Position numbers and translations under genes: made by a program. Of a stretch of DNA of 64,000 nt, positions 48,906 to 60,311 are shown piece by piece. The notes under the pieces are model-generated. The model was not told the origin of the DNA. It did no database searches and worked only from the letters and a program-made list of their open reading frames with translations. The number at the start of each line of letters is the position of its first letter. Within the stretch, counting starts at the first letter, position 1. This DNA comes from Brachionus rotundiformis (lineage: Eukaryota > Rotifera > Eurotatoria > Ploima > Brachionidae): the NCBI GenBank assembly GCA_016802295.1, contig JAESIW010000180.1, positions 798,523-862,522 of the forward strand. Reading direction: 5' to 3'.

Positions 48906-50000
48906 ATATTAATTAAATGAAGAATTCATTTGAAGAAAATTTTATTTCTTTTGATTATTATGTATAAATATAATGTATAAAATGATCTTAGCCTGGAGCC
49001 GTATTTTTCTTCAATCTTATAATGCCTTGTTTTGCATTTAATAAATTATTTTTTTTTGATAGTTATTTTTTTTGAATAAATATTGATAAATATTTTATAT
49101 ATTATACTAGTGATCGATGCTTTTATTGATAATATCAAAAAAATGTATTCTCTAAATGTTCTTAAAGATCAAATTCAAGCTAAGAACATCTCTGAAATAA
49201 TTTTAAAAAATTACCAAATTATTGATTACCTTTTAAAATAGTTAAGTTAGAACTTTTGTCTAAGAATAAAGTTCTTTTATAGCCCAAAAACATACAAAAT
49301 ATAAAAAATATACTTTAAAAATAATAAAAATATTTAAAAGTAATTTTTCTATTTAATTTATTCACTTAAATATTCTCAAATTAATATTTTATTTTGTATT
49401 TCCTTCAAAAATAAGTGAAAAAATGTTTGATTACATGATAATAAATCAAGTTGCTAATGCGGGCTAGAAATATGGTAAAAAAATAGATCATAAAAATCGT
49501 GTTAAAACTTAATAATTTATTTTTTATTGTTTCCAAAAAAAAAACATTTTCATAACAATCAAAATATATACTAAATATATTTATTCAATTTTTTAAAATT
49601 GACTAATTACATATAAAACTTTTGACTAGAGACTAAAAACAAAAATTATATTTTTATTCAAAACTGTGACAATATCAAAAATATATGAATATAAATGATA
49701 TCTATATTATTAAACTTAAAACAAAACTGGTATTTACTGGTATTAAATAAAAAGGTAAAAGGTGCCATTTTTAAATCAAATAAACGATAACTGAATTAGA
49801 TATCTGGTACATCAATTAAAAAATTAGTAAAAGTTACATAGATAATTTTAAGTTTCATCTTTTATTTATATCTTTTTTGCACGTCTATATTTTATTCATA
49901 TCAAAATAGATTTAAATTAAAAAAATAATTAATAAAAAAAAGTGACAGAAAAGTATAAGGTATATCATATGCCTCATATTTTTGTAATTAGTTTGTATGT
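48906..50000. other. AT-rich spacer
   Basis: AGBL4 3' flank and A/T-rich spacer. Nothing recognised. Confidence 0.4.
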
Positions 50001-51065
50001 TTGCCAGTAATCTATTTACAAATGAATTTCATGAATTTACACAGATCTTACGCCCAAGAATTAAAAATAATGTGCATCATCCTATTCACCAAAAAATCTG
50101 ATCTTGCGAATTCTACCTTTTCGCGTTATAATGTTTTAGTATGTCTTTTCCGATTGTATCTTCTTGATTCCGTTTCCAAGAACATACAATCGAAGAAGAC
50201 AGTTACACAGAAATTTATTCCATTCTTAAGTTTGACAGTCTCATAGCAATTTGTTATTTTATAAAATTGTGTCAAGGTTGATATAAATTGGTCAAAAACC
50301 TATTGTATGATCTTTTCAAATAGAAAGACTATTATTCCCAAGATGATCAATCTTTGTGGAAATGAAATAAAAGTAGTGAATGAAATAACTCTTTTAGGTT
50401 ATAAAATTGATCAAAATCTTAATTTTTCTAATTTTGTATGTAGTATCTCATTAATTGTAAATAAAAAATTATTCAGCATTAAGAGACTTTTCTATCTATC
50501 AACATCTGTAAAAATACAGTTTTTTAAGAGGTTTGTATTGCCTTATTTTGATTATTGCTCGACTCTCTTGTGCTATTTCTCAAAAGAAGCAATAATTAAA
50601 CTGGCTAAGAGTTATTACTTAACAATTTTTAAATTGTTTAAGTTCAAATTTGAAGTTAATAACTTTAACGATATTAATAACTTCTTAGAAAAGTATGGCC
50701 TATATGCATTCCAACATAGAATTCTAGATAGAATGCTATCTTTTGCTTATAAAACACTATACTTTCATAACTCTCCTGATAATCTAAGGCAAAATTTAAA
50801 GAAAAATGACTCAAGAAATTTGAAATATAATTTAAGGAACAGTGAGAATCTGATAGAACCAACATCAAAATCATTAAATGGTGAAAAAACTTTTGGATTT
50901 TTCTACTCAAGACTTATAAATTGCTTTGTGATCAAGAGATCAATGTTGAAATTTACAACATTTAAGCATTCAATTTTTAATAATATTAATCTAATTTTCT
51001 CAGATTTTGTAAAAAAATTCAAAAAATTTAATTTAAATATTTCAATGTTTTATTTTTTTAAATAA
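50001..51065 (+). pseudogene. LINE reverse transcriptase C-terminal half, long open frame
   Basis: The open frame at 50307-51065 (252 codons) begins MIFSNRKT and continues VVNEITLLGYKID, then IQFFKRFVLPYFDYCSTLL, the thumb and post-RT region of a non-LTR RT. Just upstream, 50270-50306 reads KVDINWSKTY in the same frame, the 'N..KT..M+F' motif that follows YxDD. The YxDD itself is not found, because the frame upstream is broken. The 3' end of the element should be near 51065-51120. The frame is less decayed than in the other relics, so this insertion is probably younger. Confidence 0.75.
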
Positions 51066-51120
51066 TTATATAGGCAATTAATTTTTAATTTGTAAAACTT
51101 ATTTTATTTAAATAAATGGA

Positions 51121-51330
51121 GTGTTAATCGGTCTTTATGACATGGGCACTAGCCTGTTGATTAACCTTGAAATTGAAAAATTGAAACTCTTTAATCTCTT
51201 TTCAAGATATGGACACAAACAATTTATTCCACATTCTAAGTGAGGTCTGACAAGGGACGTCCAAGGCAGTTTAATGTTATGTTCATGTATTAAGAATGAC
51301 AATATACAGAATTCCAAGAGTTACAATATT
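51121..51330 (-). pseudogene. LINE post-RT fragment
   Basis: Minus strand 51135-51317 is open for 60 codons and includes WTSLVRPHLECGINCLCPYL, the usual 'Y.SLVRPHLEY....W.PY' block after the RT domain. It lies tail to tail with the plus-strand LINE ending at 51065. Confidence 0.7.
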
Positions 51331-51714
51331 TTGGACATTTCAAGGAAACAAAAGTGCTCAAAAATGACCTGGAAGAGAACAGTTTAAAGAGAGAGAGAGA
51401 GGAAAAAGATGAAACTCAGATGGGGATAAGCAGAAATCGTCGCTAGGGAGAGAATACAACTGAAATGTTATGTTCCACTTGGGCTTCAAGTTTTAATTAA
51501 AAGAAGATAATTAAGTGAATCTTGAAAAAATACCATTTTTTATTTAAGATGACTTTTGTAAAATTAAACAATTTTCTAAGTAAAAATTGTTGAACAGAAA
51601 AAGACTAAAAAAAAGACCAATTTTTTCGCTTTTTAATAAAATTATTTAAAAAAAGTTAAAAATTTTTTCCACTTTTCTTAACATTTTAGAACCATCTAAT
51701 CTATCATCATCTTT

Positions 51715-52510
51715 AGTTAACAACAAAGCTTGTAGATTTAGACTTTGCAGATGATTTGGTGTTAATACCAAATCGGGAAACGGACATGCATATGAAAACG
51801 CAAGATTTGGTGAACAACGCTAGACTAACTGGGCTAGAAATAAATGGGGCCAAAACCAAAGTCATTTGCATAAACACCAAATTGGTTACCCCGATTGCCA
51901 TAGATGGTACACAAATTGAGTGTGTTAGTGAATTTACATACTTAAGAAGTATCATAAGTGAGAAAATGGAAACTCATAGAGACACTAAGAATAGACTTGC
52001 AAAAACAAATGGGGTATTTGCCAAACCCAGACCAGTACAGAAATCAAAGTAATAAAGCACTGTACACTGTAAGTTATGCAACACTGTAGAGAGAGCAACA
52101 TTGATGTATGGAAGTGAATGCTGGGAAGTGTCCGAGTTAGATAGAAAAAGTCTGAACACGTTCCATGCAAGTAGGCTGAGAGGAATTCTTGGGATACATT
52201 GGTATGAAACAATGTCAAACGATTAGCTAAATAGAAGAACGAAGTCAGAGCCATTGAGTTAATGTATCAGAAATAAAAGACTACGGTGGCTTGGACATGC
52301 ACTTAGAATGAAAAGAGTACGAATACCAAACAGAGATCTTCAATGGACACCTCAAGGGGGAAGAAAGTTAGGAAGACTAGCGATAATATGAAGGTCGACA
52401 ATCACGAAAGAGCTCACGAAATGGGAATGACATGGTTGGAAGTAAGGCCGAAAGCAAAAGATCGACTTGAGTGGAAATCAAAAGTGATGACCCTGTGCTC
52501 CACTAAGTGT
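51715..52510 (+). pseudogene. RTE/L1-like LINE reverse transcriptase relic
   Basis: The plus strand reads KLVDLDFADDLVLIPN at 51727-51774 with the catalytic FADD, then GLEINGAKTKVICIN, SEFTYLRSIISEKMETHRDT, LMYGSECWEVSE, RLRWLGHALRMKRVRIP and LQWTPQGGRKLGR, ending about 52500. The 'FTYLGS.I......DI..RI' and 'RWLGH..RM...R+P...L.W.P' phrases differ from the CR1-like pieces elsewhere, so this is a second LINE lineage in the window. Several stops show it is inactive. It ends about 230 bases before the SKI-like gene. Confidence 0.8.
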
Positions 52511-52745
52511 GAATAAGGAAAAAAATTTCCAAAAAAAAAACTCCCTTGTCTTTTATTGACCTCGGTCTTAAAACACGATAAGACAATTTTCGTGTCACCA
52601 AAAATGAATTATTCTAATATAATTCAGTATATGCATTAAAAAAATAATTAAAAATCAAACTAAAATCTAAATTAAAATCCAACTAATTTACTGGTAATTA
52701 AAAGCATTTTGGCAATGACCAATAACCATGATTTGCTATTTTTAG

Positions 52746-54185
52746 ATGAATGATTCAACTTTTCAGGCTTTAACCAAAGATACCTCGTTGTTCAACCAGA
52801 ACGAGCTAGCGACATCTTCGTCCATCCAGCCTCCCATCGGTCTCAAACTCATCCTCAAACGTCAACATGGCGACAAATACGAAATCAGGAACCCCAATTC
52901 GGCATCCTCCAATTGCTCTTCTAACTCTTCCAGGCCAAAAAGAAAAGCGGCTCGAAAGGTCAAATTCGATTTCGAGTCTGACGAATCTCCGGTGAAAAAA
53001 AAAGCCCGTAATTCGTCCAACCCAGTGGCCAAAATTCCCAAGCTACACATTATCAATTACACGGAGACTTGTATTCCTTTTGAGCAGTCCGAACTTGTCC
53101 AAAAAACTGATAGCTTGCTAAATCAAGTCTACCAACAACAAGTCAAAATATGCGTCAATCACTCAGTGCCATTTCCGATCGCTCTGGTCGAAGACAAGAC
53201 AAATGTGGTGCATACTAAGGCGCTATTGATGATTCATCTCTACCAGTCCTATTCTAGTCCATGCATTATTTGTGTTCTTTGTAAACATTTTTTTAGTATT
53301 CCTGAATTTTCAAAGCATTTTCACATTGGAGAGGACGATCTGGACACAGAAAGCAGTGACGATGATATTGACCAAGGTTCATTTCACCATTTTGTCAGTG
53401 AATTGGAGCAAAAAAAAGAGAGAAAACTTGCTAAATTGAGAAAAAAATCTTACAAAATATTGCCATACTTTTTGAATCAAAACAATGAGCTGAATGAGAG
53501 TCAACTGAAGACTTGGAAGCTATTTTCTGGCAAATTTTCCTCATTTAAATCGTCTAGGCAAAAAAAAGTAGACGAACAGAAAGAAATTGAGCAGAAAAAA
53601 GAGGCCAGAAAGCGGCTCAAAATGGCCAGGCCTAAGTCCAAGCGTAAGCCTGATCCAGAGCTATGCAATTGGGACTTTATCAGCGATGAAAAGGAAGACA
53701 AATACTTTTTTATGAACAGAAATCGCTTGGAGTGCGAGAAGATTGTTTATTTGGAGAAAAATGGTCGCCAATTGTCAGACATGGAGACAGACTCGGACCA
53801 CGAGAGCAAAGAGCCAAGTGAACAAGTGAAGCCCAAAGAGGACAAAGTGTCCAGCTCTAACGAGCCTGATTTGTCTTTGTCAGAAGATGATGACGAAGAA
53901 ATGGTCACCAAAAAAATACCAATCAAACAATGTCCTGTTTATTTTTATGACAATCCACCCAGCAAGTTACAAAAGCAGTTTAATTATTATGAAAATATGT
54001 CACCAAATGTTTTTAATTTTATTAATAAAGGAGCTATTTTAGTTCCAAGCATAAGTTTAGTGATGTTTAATTTGTATAATAAATTCGATTTGAGAAAAAA
54101 AGTGCTGCTGGCCAAAACTGACCAAACTAGATTAATGTGGCTTAGCATTGTGCTTGATTTGGAATATGGCAAAAATAATAAATAA
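52746..54185 (+). CDS. SKI/SnoN-like nuclear protein with SMAD4-binding-type zinc domain
   Basis: Open frame of 479 residues. Residues about 165-193 (LYQSYSSPCIICVLCKHFF, then HFH) match the zinc site of the SAND-like SMAD4-binding domain of SKI/SnoN: Cys 173, 176 and 179 plus His 191 and 193, in the order C-x2-C-x2-C...H-x-H. Upstream VKICVNHSVPFP fits the start of that domain. The Trp-rich segment that normally follows and the DHD/Dachshund domain that normally precedes it are not evident. Basic runs (RPKRKAARK, KARKRLKMARPKSKRK) look like nuclear localisation signals, and two acidic Ser-rich stretches surround residues 200 and 370. 'atttttag' sits directly before the ATG, so an upstream exon carrying the missing N-terminal domain is possible. 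Function as a transcriptional corepressor is inference. Confidence 0.6.
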   Translation: MNDSTFQALTKDTSLFNQNELATSSSIQPPIGLKLILKRQHGDKYEIRNPNSASSNCSSNSSRPKRKAARKVKFDFESDESPVKKKARNSSNPVAKIPKLHIINYTETCIPFEQSELVQKTDSLLNQVYQQQVKICVNHSVPFPIALVEDKTNVVHTKALLMIHLYQSYSSPCIICVLCKHFFSIPEFSKHFHIGEDDLDTESSDDDIDQGSFHHFVSELEQKKERKLAKLRKKSYKILPYFLNQNNELNESQLKTWKLFSGKFSSFKSSRQKKVDEQKEIEQKKEARKRLKMARPKSKRKPDPELCNWDFISDEKEDKYFFMNRNRLECEKIVYLEKNGRQLSDMETDSDHESKEPSEQVKPKEDKVSSSNEPDLSLSEDDDEEMVTKKIPIKQCPVYFYDNPPSKLQKQFNYYENMSPNVFNFINKGAILVPSISLVMFNLYNKFDLRKKVLLAKTDQTRLMWLSIVLDLEYGKNNK

Positions 54186-55782
54186 AATGTTAAGGATTAA
54201 TTACTTTTTTAGATGGTAGATTAAGTGTAAATAGTAAAAAAATTCGCTAATATTTGCCAATTATGGCTAAATTGATTAATTTTATGAAAATGAAAATTTC
54301 TCACTATTAGGGATACTGAAAGGAGACTAAGATTTTTTTAACCATGGATTGAAATTTTGTTACCAAGCCATGGTTATTAGGCATTATAAATTAAAAAGAT
54401 TAAATATTAAAATTTGTGAACAAATAAGATCCGGTGATCTTATAAAATATTATTTAAATAGAGCCTCTTTTTCTCATGTAAATACCTGATGATTTTTTGT
54501 TCTGTATGACAAAGTTTTTTTTACAGATACGGTTTCGTATTAATATTGAAATTTTTGCACCTAAATCGTTAATAAATTTATTATCAGAACTAATTTTTTT
54601 CTAAATTATCATTTTTAGCATATATCAAAATTATAAAAAAAATCTATCTAAGAAGTCTTAGATTTACTGATTTATTTTGATAAGAGAACATATTATTAAA
54701 AATAATTTTAATTCTAATTAATACCGCATACCTGATATTAAAAAATATTAAAATTTTATTTTTAATCGTAATCGTAATTTAAATCTCATAAAATTAAAAA
54801 ATATGATTCAAATAAATTGACTAATTGATTTGTTTTCTTTCAAAGTAAAAAAACATTATTATGGCTTACCCTCAATCTTGATATTTAACATTAGAAGACA
54901 AAAGTTTTTTGGTAAAATTTTAAGCTGTTTTAATATCCTAAAGAATAATATTATTCTTTACTATTTTTAAACTAATTTAAGATAGACAAAATTATTCAAA
55001 CTTTAATACTTAAATATTTTATTAAATTTTAAGAATAACTGTTAAAATAAAAATTCATATTCATATTGTCAATCAAATGATATAACTTTAGCTTGTTAAT
55101 ATTTAATAATTTATTTTAAAAAAAGATACTTCATGAATACTTTATAAAGAAGAAAAAATATTGTTATTATTTTTATGTCCTTTATGTAGTTATAGATACA
55201 AAATTAGGAAAAAAAAGTTTTTTCTTTATTTACAGACACAAAAAATAAAAGCTTAAAATGACATGTAAATAAATATACACATTTATCTCTATATTGGAAC
55301 TTTTATGTGATTAATGTCATTTTTAAAAAAAAACTGATTTACTAGTATGATATCCTTTATTGTCTTTTATACTGATTCTGGATAGATCACTAACTTTTCT
55401 GTCTCTTTAATAGTTATAAATAAAAAATAATATGAATTCAAATAGTAGACTCATGGTTAAATAAATAAAACCATAAAATATATATTTAACCAAAATATGG
55501 TAAAAAGAGAGTTTTATTTATAGACTTAAAATTTTGTATTAATATTTTTCTTCCATTACAATAAATTTTTAAAATAATTAAAATGTATATAAAATTATTT
55601 TTTCTATCACTCAATTAATAAACAGTTTTTAACTTATTTTTAATTCAAATTAAAATCTTGGTATTTTATCAACTAATTTCAAAAATATCTTTACAAATGT
55701 TCAAGACAACTAAAGATTTAAAAAGATTTTAAATGATAAAATTTTATGTTGAAAATATTGTTTTTTTAAATTATATTTTAAA
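54186..55782. other. AT-rich spacer upstream of ZNHIT6
   Basis: No gene or repeat recognised. Confidence 0.4.
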
Positions 55783-56940
55783 ATGATTTCTATTTTAAAT
55801 GACCAAGAATCAATCGATGTCCCATCTTCATCTAAATTAGAAAACGCATGTGAATTATGCCAGAAAAATAGATACAAATACAAATGTCCAGGATGTAGCA
55901 CGAAAACCTGCTCTCTTGTATGCTGTCGAGCTCATAAGGAAAAAACAGGCTGTACTGGTCAGAGAGATAAAACAAAATATGTGTCCAAAGAAGAATTTAA
56001 TGAGAATCTCTTAATAAATGATTACAGATTTTTGGAAGAGCAGTCAAGAATTATAGATGCATACCAACGTGCGTCAGAACTTGGCGAAGAGCATATTCTG
56101 AGTGGTAAAACCTTAAGTTCTCCAAATCTCGAAAATGACCCCAGTAAAAATCTCCAATTTTATGGAACATATGAAAATTTGAGAAAATTTGTACATAAAC
56201 AATCAAACATTTGTCTAAAACTTATGCCACCACAGTCCACCAGACATTTAAATAACAAAACTAGATTCAATCGGGTAAAGAGCATGGTCAGTTGGTCAAT
56301 TGAGTTTGTGTTTCATTTGGCTGATTTTGAGGAAAAATATTTTCGGTTCGATACCAAAAAAGTTCTTTTTTCATCCAAAGAAACTTTAAACAGCTGTCTG
56401 AAATATTTTTATGAAAAATTTCAAATGGATCTGTTCGATCTATCGGCACTTAAATATGAAAAAAATCAAGCTAGAATTGATAAAATTAACAAACTAATCG
56501 AACAATTTAAAGATATATTTCAAAGCCAAGATTTTAAAAAATTTAATATACTTTTTGAAATTAAAGACTTTAAAGAAAATAAAAGAAACTATGTTAAATT
56601 TGATTTGGATCAAACTTTGGATGTTTGTTTAAAAAATCAAGTCATAATTGAATACCCAAGTCTTTATTTGGTAAAAAATGAAAATTTAACCAATTATGAA
56701 ATTGTTGAACCAACAAAACAAAATATCGATCATGTGATTGATCCAGCAAAAGAAGACGAAGATGGAGAGATTGAGGCATCTGATGATTCAGAATGTGAAG
56801 AACAAAATGGCCACGAACAAAAAAAAATTCGACTTGAGACAAAAAATGAGACTAATTTGGATCAGAATGATGATCACGATACACACGATGAGCATAAAAG
56901 TGACTATAGTGAATTAGAGGAAGGCGAAGAACGTGATTAG
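55783..56940 (+). CDS. Box C/D snoRNA assembly factor ZNHIT6/BCD1
   Basis: Intronless, 385 residues. A treble-clef zf-HIT finger occupies residues 23-57: CELCQKNRYKYKCPGC, then CSLVCCRAHKEKTGC, with Cys 23, 26, 35, 38, 43, 47/48, His 51 and Cys 57 as candidate ligands, followed by the family phrase GQRDKTKYV. A helical middle (about 75-110, DYRFLEEQSRIID) and the LKLMPPQSTRHLNNKTRFN block also match BCD1. The protein acts in the nucleus early in box C/D snoRNP biogenesis with SNU13, NOP58 and R2TP. The last about 70 residues are highly acidic (DGEIEASDDSECEEQNG). It precedes DUS1L on the same strand by about 0.9 kb. There is no sign of decay. Confidence 0.92.
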   Translation: MISILNDQESIDVPSSSKLENACELCQKNRYKYKCPGCSTKTCSLVCCRAHKEKTGCTGQRDKTKYVSKEEFNENLLINDYRFLEEQSRIIDAYQRASELGEEHILSGKTLSSPNLENDPSKNLQFYGTYENLRKFVHKQSNICLKLMPPQSTRHLNNKTRFNRVKSMVSWSIEFVFHLADFEEKYFRFDTKKVLFSSKETLNSCLKYFYEKFQMDLFDLSALKYEKNQARIDKINKLIEQFKDIFQSQDFKKFNILFEIKDFKENKRNYVKFDLDQTLDVCLKNQVIIEYPSLYLVKNENLTNYEIVEPTKQNIDHVIDPAKEDEDGEIEASDDSECEEQNGHEQKKIRLETKNETNLDQNDDHDTHDEHKSDYSELEEGEERD

Positions 56941-57258
56941 AAAGCCATTAAGCATCAAAATTTGTTTTTTAATTTGAATAAAATAAAAAATTTTATTAAA
57001 TATTTAAAATTTTTTAATCTAAAAAAATGAGGTTCAATTAACTGAAAACATTTGAAAAAAGGAAAAAAACCTCATAAAATAACTCTTGACCAATTTTAGA
57101 TATTTGTTCAAAACCATCTTTCTTATTCCAGAATGCATTGAAAGCTTTGTATTAAAGCTGTATTTTGATATATCTATATAACTTGAGTTAGATTAAAAGC
57201 TAAAAAGATTGACTAACCCTACACAATAAGTTATCAACATTTAGATTAGATATTTGTT
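56941..57258. other. ZNHIT6 3' flank
   Basis: AT-rich. Nothing recognised. Confidence 0.4.
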
Positions 57259-57700
57259 GTCCACCAAACAATTTTTAAAAAAAAAGTGAATCTCACATGG
57301 CAAAAAGGAAAAATCACCAAAATAAAGTGCTATAAAAGTACTCTACAAGATATTGTTCGCTTTTCTGAAAAAAGTTTTGAAAGATGGTTCAAATTTAAAT
57401 GGCAATATCCGATTGAGGTATCTACTCTTTATGAAAGTCAGTTGCCCACAACTGGTACATTCCACAAGATGCTCCTCAAGCGCGTTGGGTGGTTGGAAAG
57501 CTTCAAATGATCAGCAGCAGATAAGGTCCATCGAGTTGAAGCTGAAAAAATTTGAATGTCCCGTACAAAAAATAAATTTTTTGACCAGTTCTAAAAGCCA
57601 AAACTTAATACCATTTTTTTTGTCTCTAATGTATTTTTTGAATATGGTTAAATTTTTTAACAGAATAATATTGAAAAATTGGCACAATTTTTAGGATCCA
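57259..57700 (+). other. Unidentified coding-like relic
   Basis: Three overlapping plus-strand frames carry protein-like pieces: RFSEKSFERWFKFKWQYP (about 57355-57410), WYIPQDAPQARWVVGKLQM (about 57452-57510) and LKKFECPVQKINFLTSS (about 57545-57595). The switch between frames suggests a frameshifted gene or mobile element. I cannot name a family. Confidence 0.3.
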
Positions 57701-57852
57701 AGAGTTTTATTTGAGAATTGAAACAGTTAAGTTTATAATGAAAAACCAAAAAATTTTTTAAAACAAGTATATAAAAAATAAAAAAAATTATTTCTCAATT
57801 TATTTTAAAACAAAATATAAAATAGAAAATTAGGTAAATTCAAGCAGATAAG

Positions 57853-59672
57853 ATGCCTAAGCATGATGGCTACACATTTTGGCGTGAAAAGCTCAATGAA
57901 TGTAAATATGTTCTTGCACCCATGGTAGATGCATCGGAACTACCATGGAGAATGTTGTCAAGAAAATATTCATCCCAATTGTGCTATACGCCTATGATGA
58001 ACGCCGGCGTATTTGTCCGAGATTCAACATACCGAGCGGAAAATTTTGTAACATGTGCTGAAGATCGTCCCCTAATAGCCCAATTTTGTTCCGATGATCC
58101 ACAGCTATTTACCAAGGCTGCACAAATGGTTCAAGACCATTGTGATGCAGTCGATTTGAATCTCGGCTGTCCTCAAAACATTGCCAGGCGCGGACACTAC
58201 GGTTCTTTTTTACAAGACGAATGGGAGCTGATCCATAGCATTCGTAATTATTAAATTTTAACTATATTTTAAACTTAGAACTTAATTTAAAATATATAAT
58301 AAGTATCTCATGCAGTTGAAAATTTGAAAGTACCAGTTACTGCCAAAATTAGGGTCTTTGATGACATTGGCAAGACTGTTGAATATGCCAAGATGGTTGC
58401 AAGCACTGGCATATCTGTATAATTCAAATGAATTTATAAAATATTGATGAATTTATTTAATTTTAATTATTATAAGATTTTAGCTGTACATGGAAGAACT
58501 CGCGAGCAAAAAGGACCTAACACTGGTCTAGCTAGTTGGAAGCACATAAAAGCTGTAAAGTAAAATGTTTTTTTTTAATATTTTAATTTTTTTTTCTAAA
58601 TTTTGAATATTATAAATTAAAAATTAAATAAAAAAATAATTCATTTCAAAATAAACAATTATTATAATATATTTTATTTTTAAAGAGAGTCAGTAAATGT
58701 ACCAGTATTTGCTAATGGTAATATTCTTTGCTTTAATGATGTGATCGAATGCATGAAGCACACTGGGTGTGATGGAGTGATGGTGGCCGAGCCGAATCTT
58801 TTTAATCCAGCACTTTTCTCTGGCCAAAACCCATGTACATATGACATTGCCTACGAGTACATGCTTTTTGTCGAAAAATACCCCTGTTCCTATGCATGCA
58901 TTCGTGGCCATTTGTTTAAAATCTTCCAAAAAGTGTAAGCTCTTATGGAAAGATATAAATTTTGATTTCATTTTAAAACTTAATTCTAATAGGTTCGAAA
59001 GGCACAAAGACTTTCGGGAAAAAATGGGAAAATTACGTGATATAGAGGAAATAAAAAAATGCATTTTGGAAATAAAGGACGCCATTCTGGTAGAAAAATG
59101 ATACATACAAATTTATACTTAAGTTTTTGTTTTAGAATGATAAAGAAGCTCAAGAGCATGATAAATCGGATGCAAAGCTTGGCTATTGGCTATGTCAGTC
59201 TTTTTTAAGACCAATACAGAGTGTGGAATCAAGCAAGGAACGGGAAGAATTAAAAAAAATGGTAGATGATAAAATTAGTGAAGATGCTTCTTCACCAAAT
59301 GCTTTGAAGCGTCACATAGAAGAACTAACTTGTACCTTAAATGAAAACATGGACAAAGTGGAGAAAGAAGCGATGCTAAAATGTGCCAAAATAATAGAAC
59401 GCAAAAAGCGCAAATTGGAAAAGATTGAACGAAGAACTAAGTACTTAGAGGAACAACAAGTCCGAAAACAAGAAAATAGGAAGGATAAGTACGCAAGTTG
59501 TAGCCAATGTAAAAATCCCAAAGGAGAAAAATGTGAATTTGGACTTTGCCGAAAGTGTTGCAAGCAAAAAGTATTCACGGAAATGATTGAATGCAAAGGT
59601 CACAATTTAAAATATAGAAAAAAGATAACTAATATTGAATCTAATTTAGAAAATAATGAAAATAAATTATAA
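57853..59672 (+). CDS. tRNA-dihydrouridine synthase DUS1L
   Basis: Six exons in phase give 489 residues (human 473): 57853-58243, 58304-58416, 58477-58559, 58686-58934, 58993-59089, 59136-59672. Introns are 46-60 bp except intron 3 (126 bp). The enzyme reduces uridine to dihydrouridine in the tRNA D-loop (U16/17 for the Dus1 class) using FMN and NADPH. Family marks are VLAPMVDASELPWRMLSRK, QFCSDDPQLFTKAA, and DLNLGCPQNIARRGHYGSFL with the catalytic Cys. Further marks are VTAKIRVF, LAVHGRTREQKGP, VFANGNI and VAEPNLFNPALF. The C-terminal part has the DUS1L-type Cys cluster CSQCKNPKGEKCEFGLCRKC, a candidate zinc knuckle, preceded by a long basic coiled-coil-like helix. Phases, splice sites and motifs all agree. 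Confidence 0.96.
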
Positions 59673-60311
59673 ATTTGTTAGCTAAAAAATTTTATCTTTA
59701 AATTCTTAATTTAATGCTTATCAAAACCATATTAAGTTTATTTGGATCCATTCGAATATCTCTATGTTCAAGAGCTCTATTGTTCATTTCCATAAAATTG
59801 ACCAGAATTTCTATCTACTTCAAAAGCTCTGATTTTAACTTGTTCGATCGTAAAAACTCTTCAAGTATTTTTTGATATTGTTTAAATTTAATGTTATTCA
59901 ATCTACATTTTGATAATCTTCATTAGTTTTTTGGATATAAATGATTCTAGTTTTGATGTTTTTGACTGTTACTATTTTTGGATTATTAAAATTAATAATA
60001 GTATAACCCAGCGAGATTATTTAAGCTTTTAAATCCTTTAGAAAAACCCTACCCTGCCTAGTTTCTTCCTCAAGTGTTTCGACATATGAATTTAAAACCA
60101 TATGAATTTAAATTTATCTATTTGTTCTATCTTACAGGGTAAAGTAAACCAATAAGGGATGAATTTTCAAAATTTTTTCTCATTACTACTAGTTTTTTTA
60201 TTATTTATTTGTATAATTTAAATCTAATAATATTTAACCTTGAGTTGCAACGTTCTTTAATTTTTTCTATCATTGAAAAGTTTAATTTAGAATCAAATGT
60301 AATAATAATAA
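59673..60311. other. Spacer with possible minus-strand coding scrap
   Basis: On the minus strand about 59712-59880 reads protein-like with one stop (ILEEFLRSNKLKSELLK, then EMNNRALEHRDIRMDPNKL). No family recognised. The rest is AT-rich. An AAT repeat at about 60298-60312 abuts the inverted-repeat element. Confidence 0.3.
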
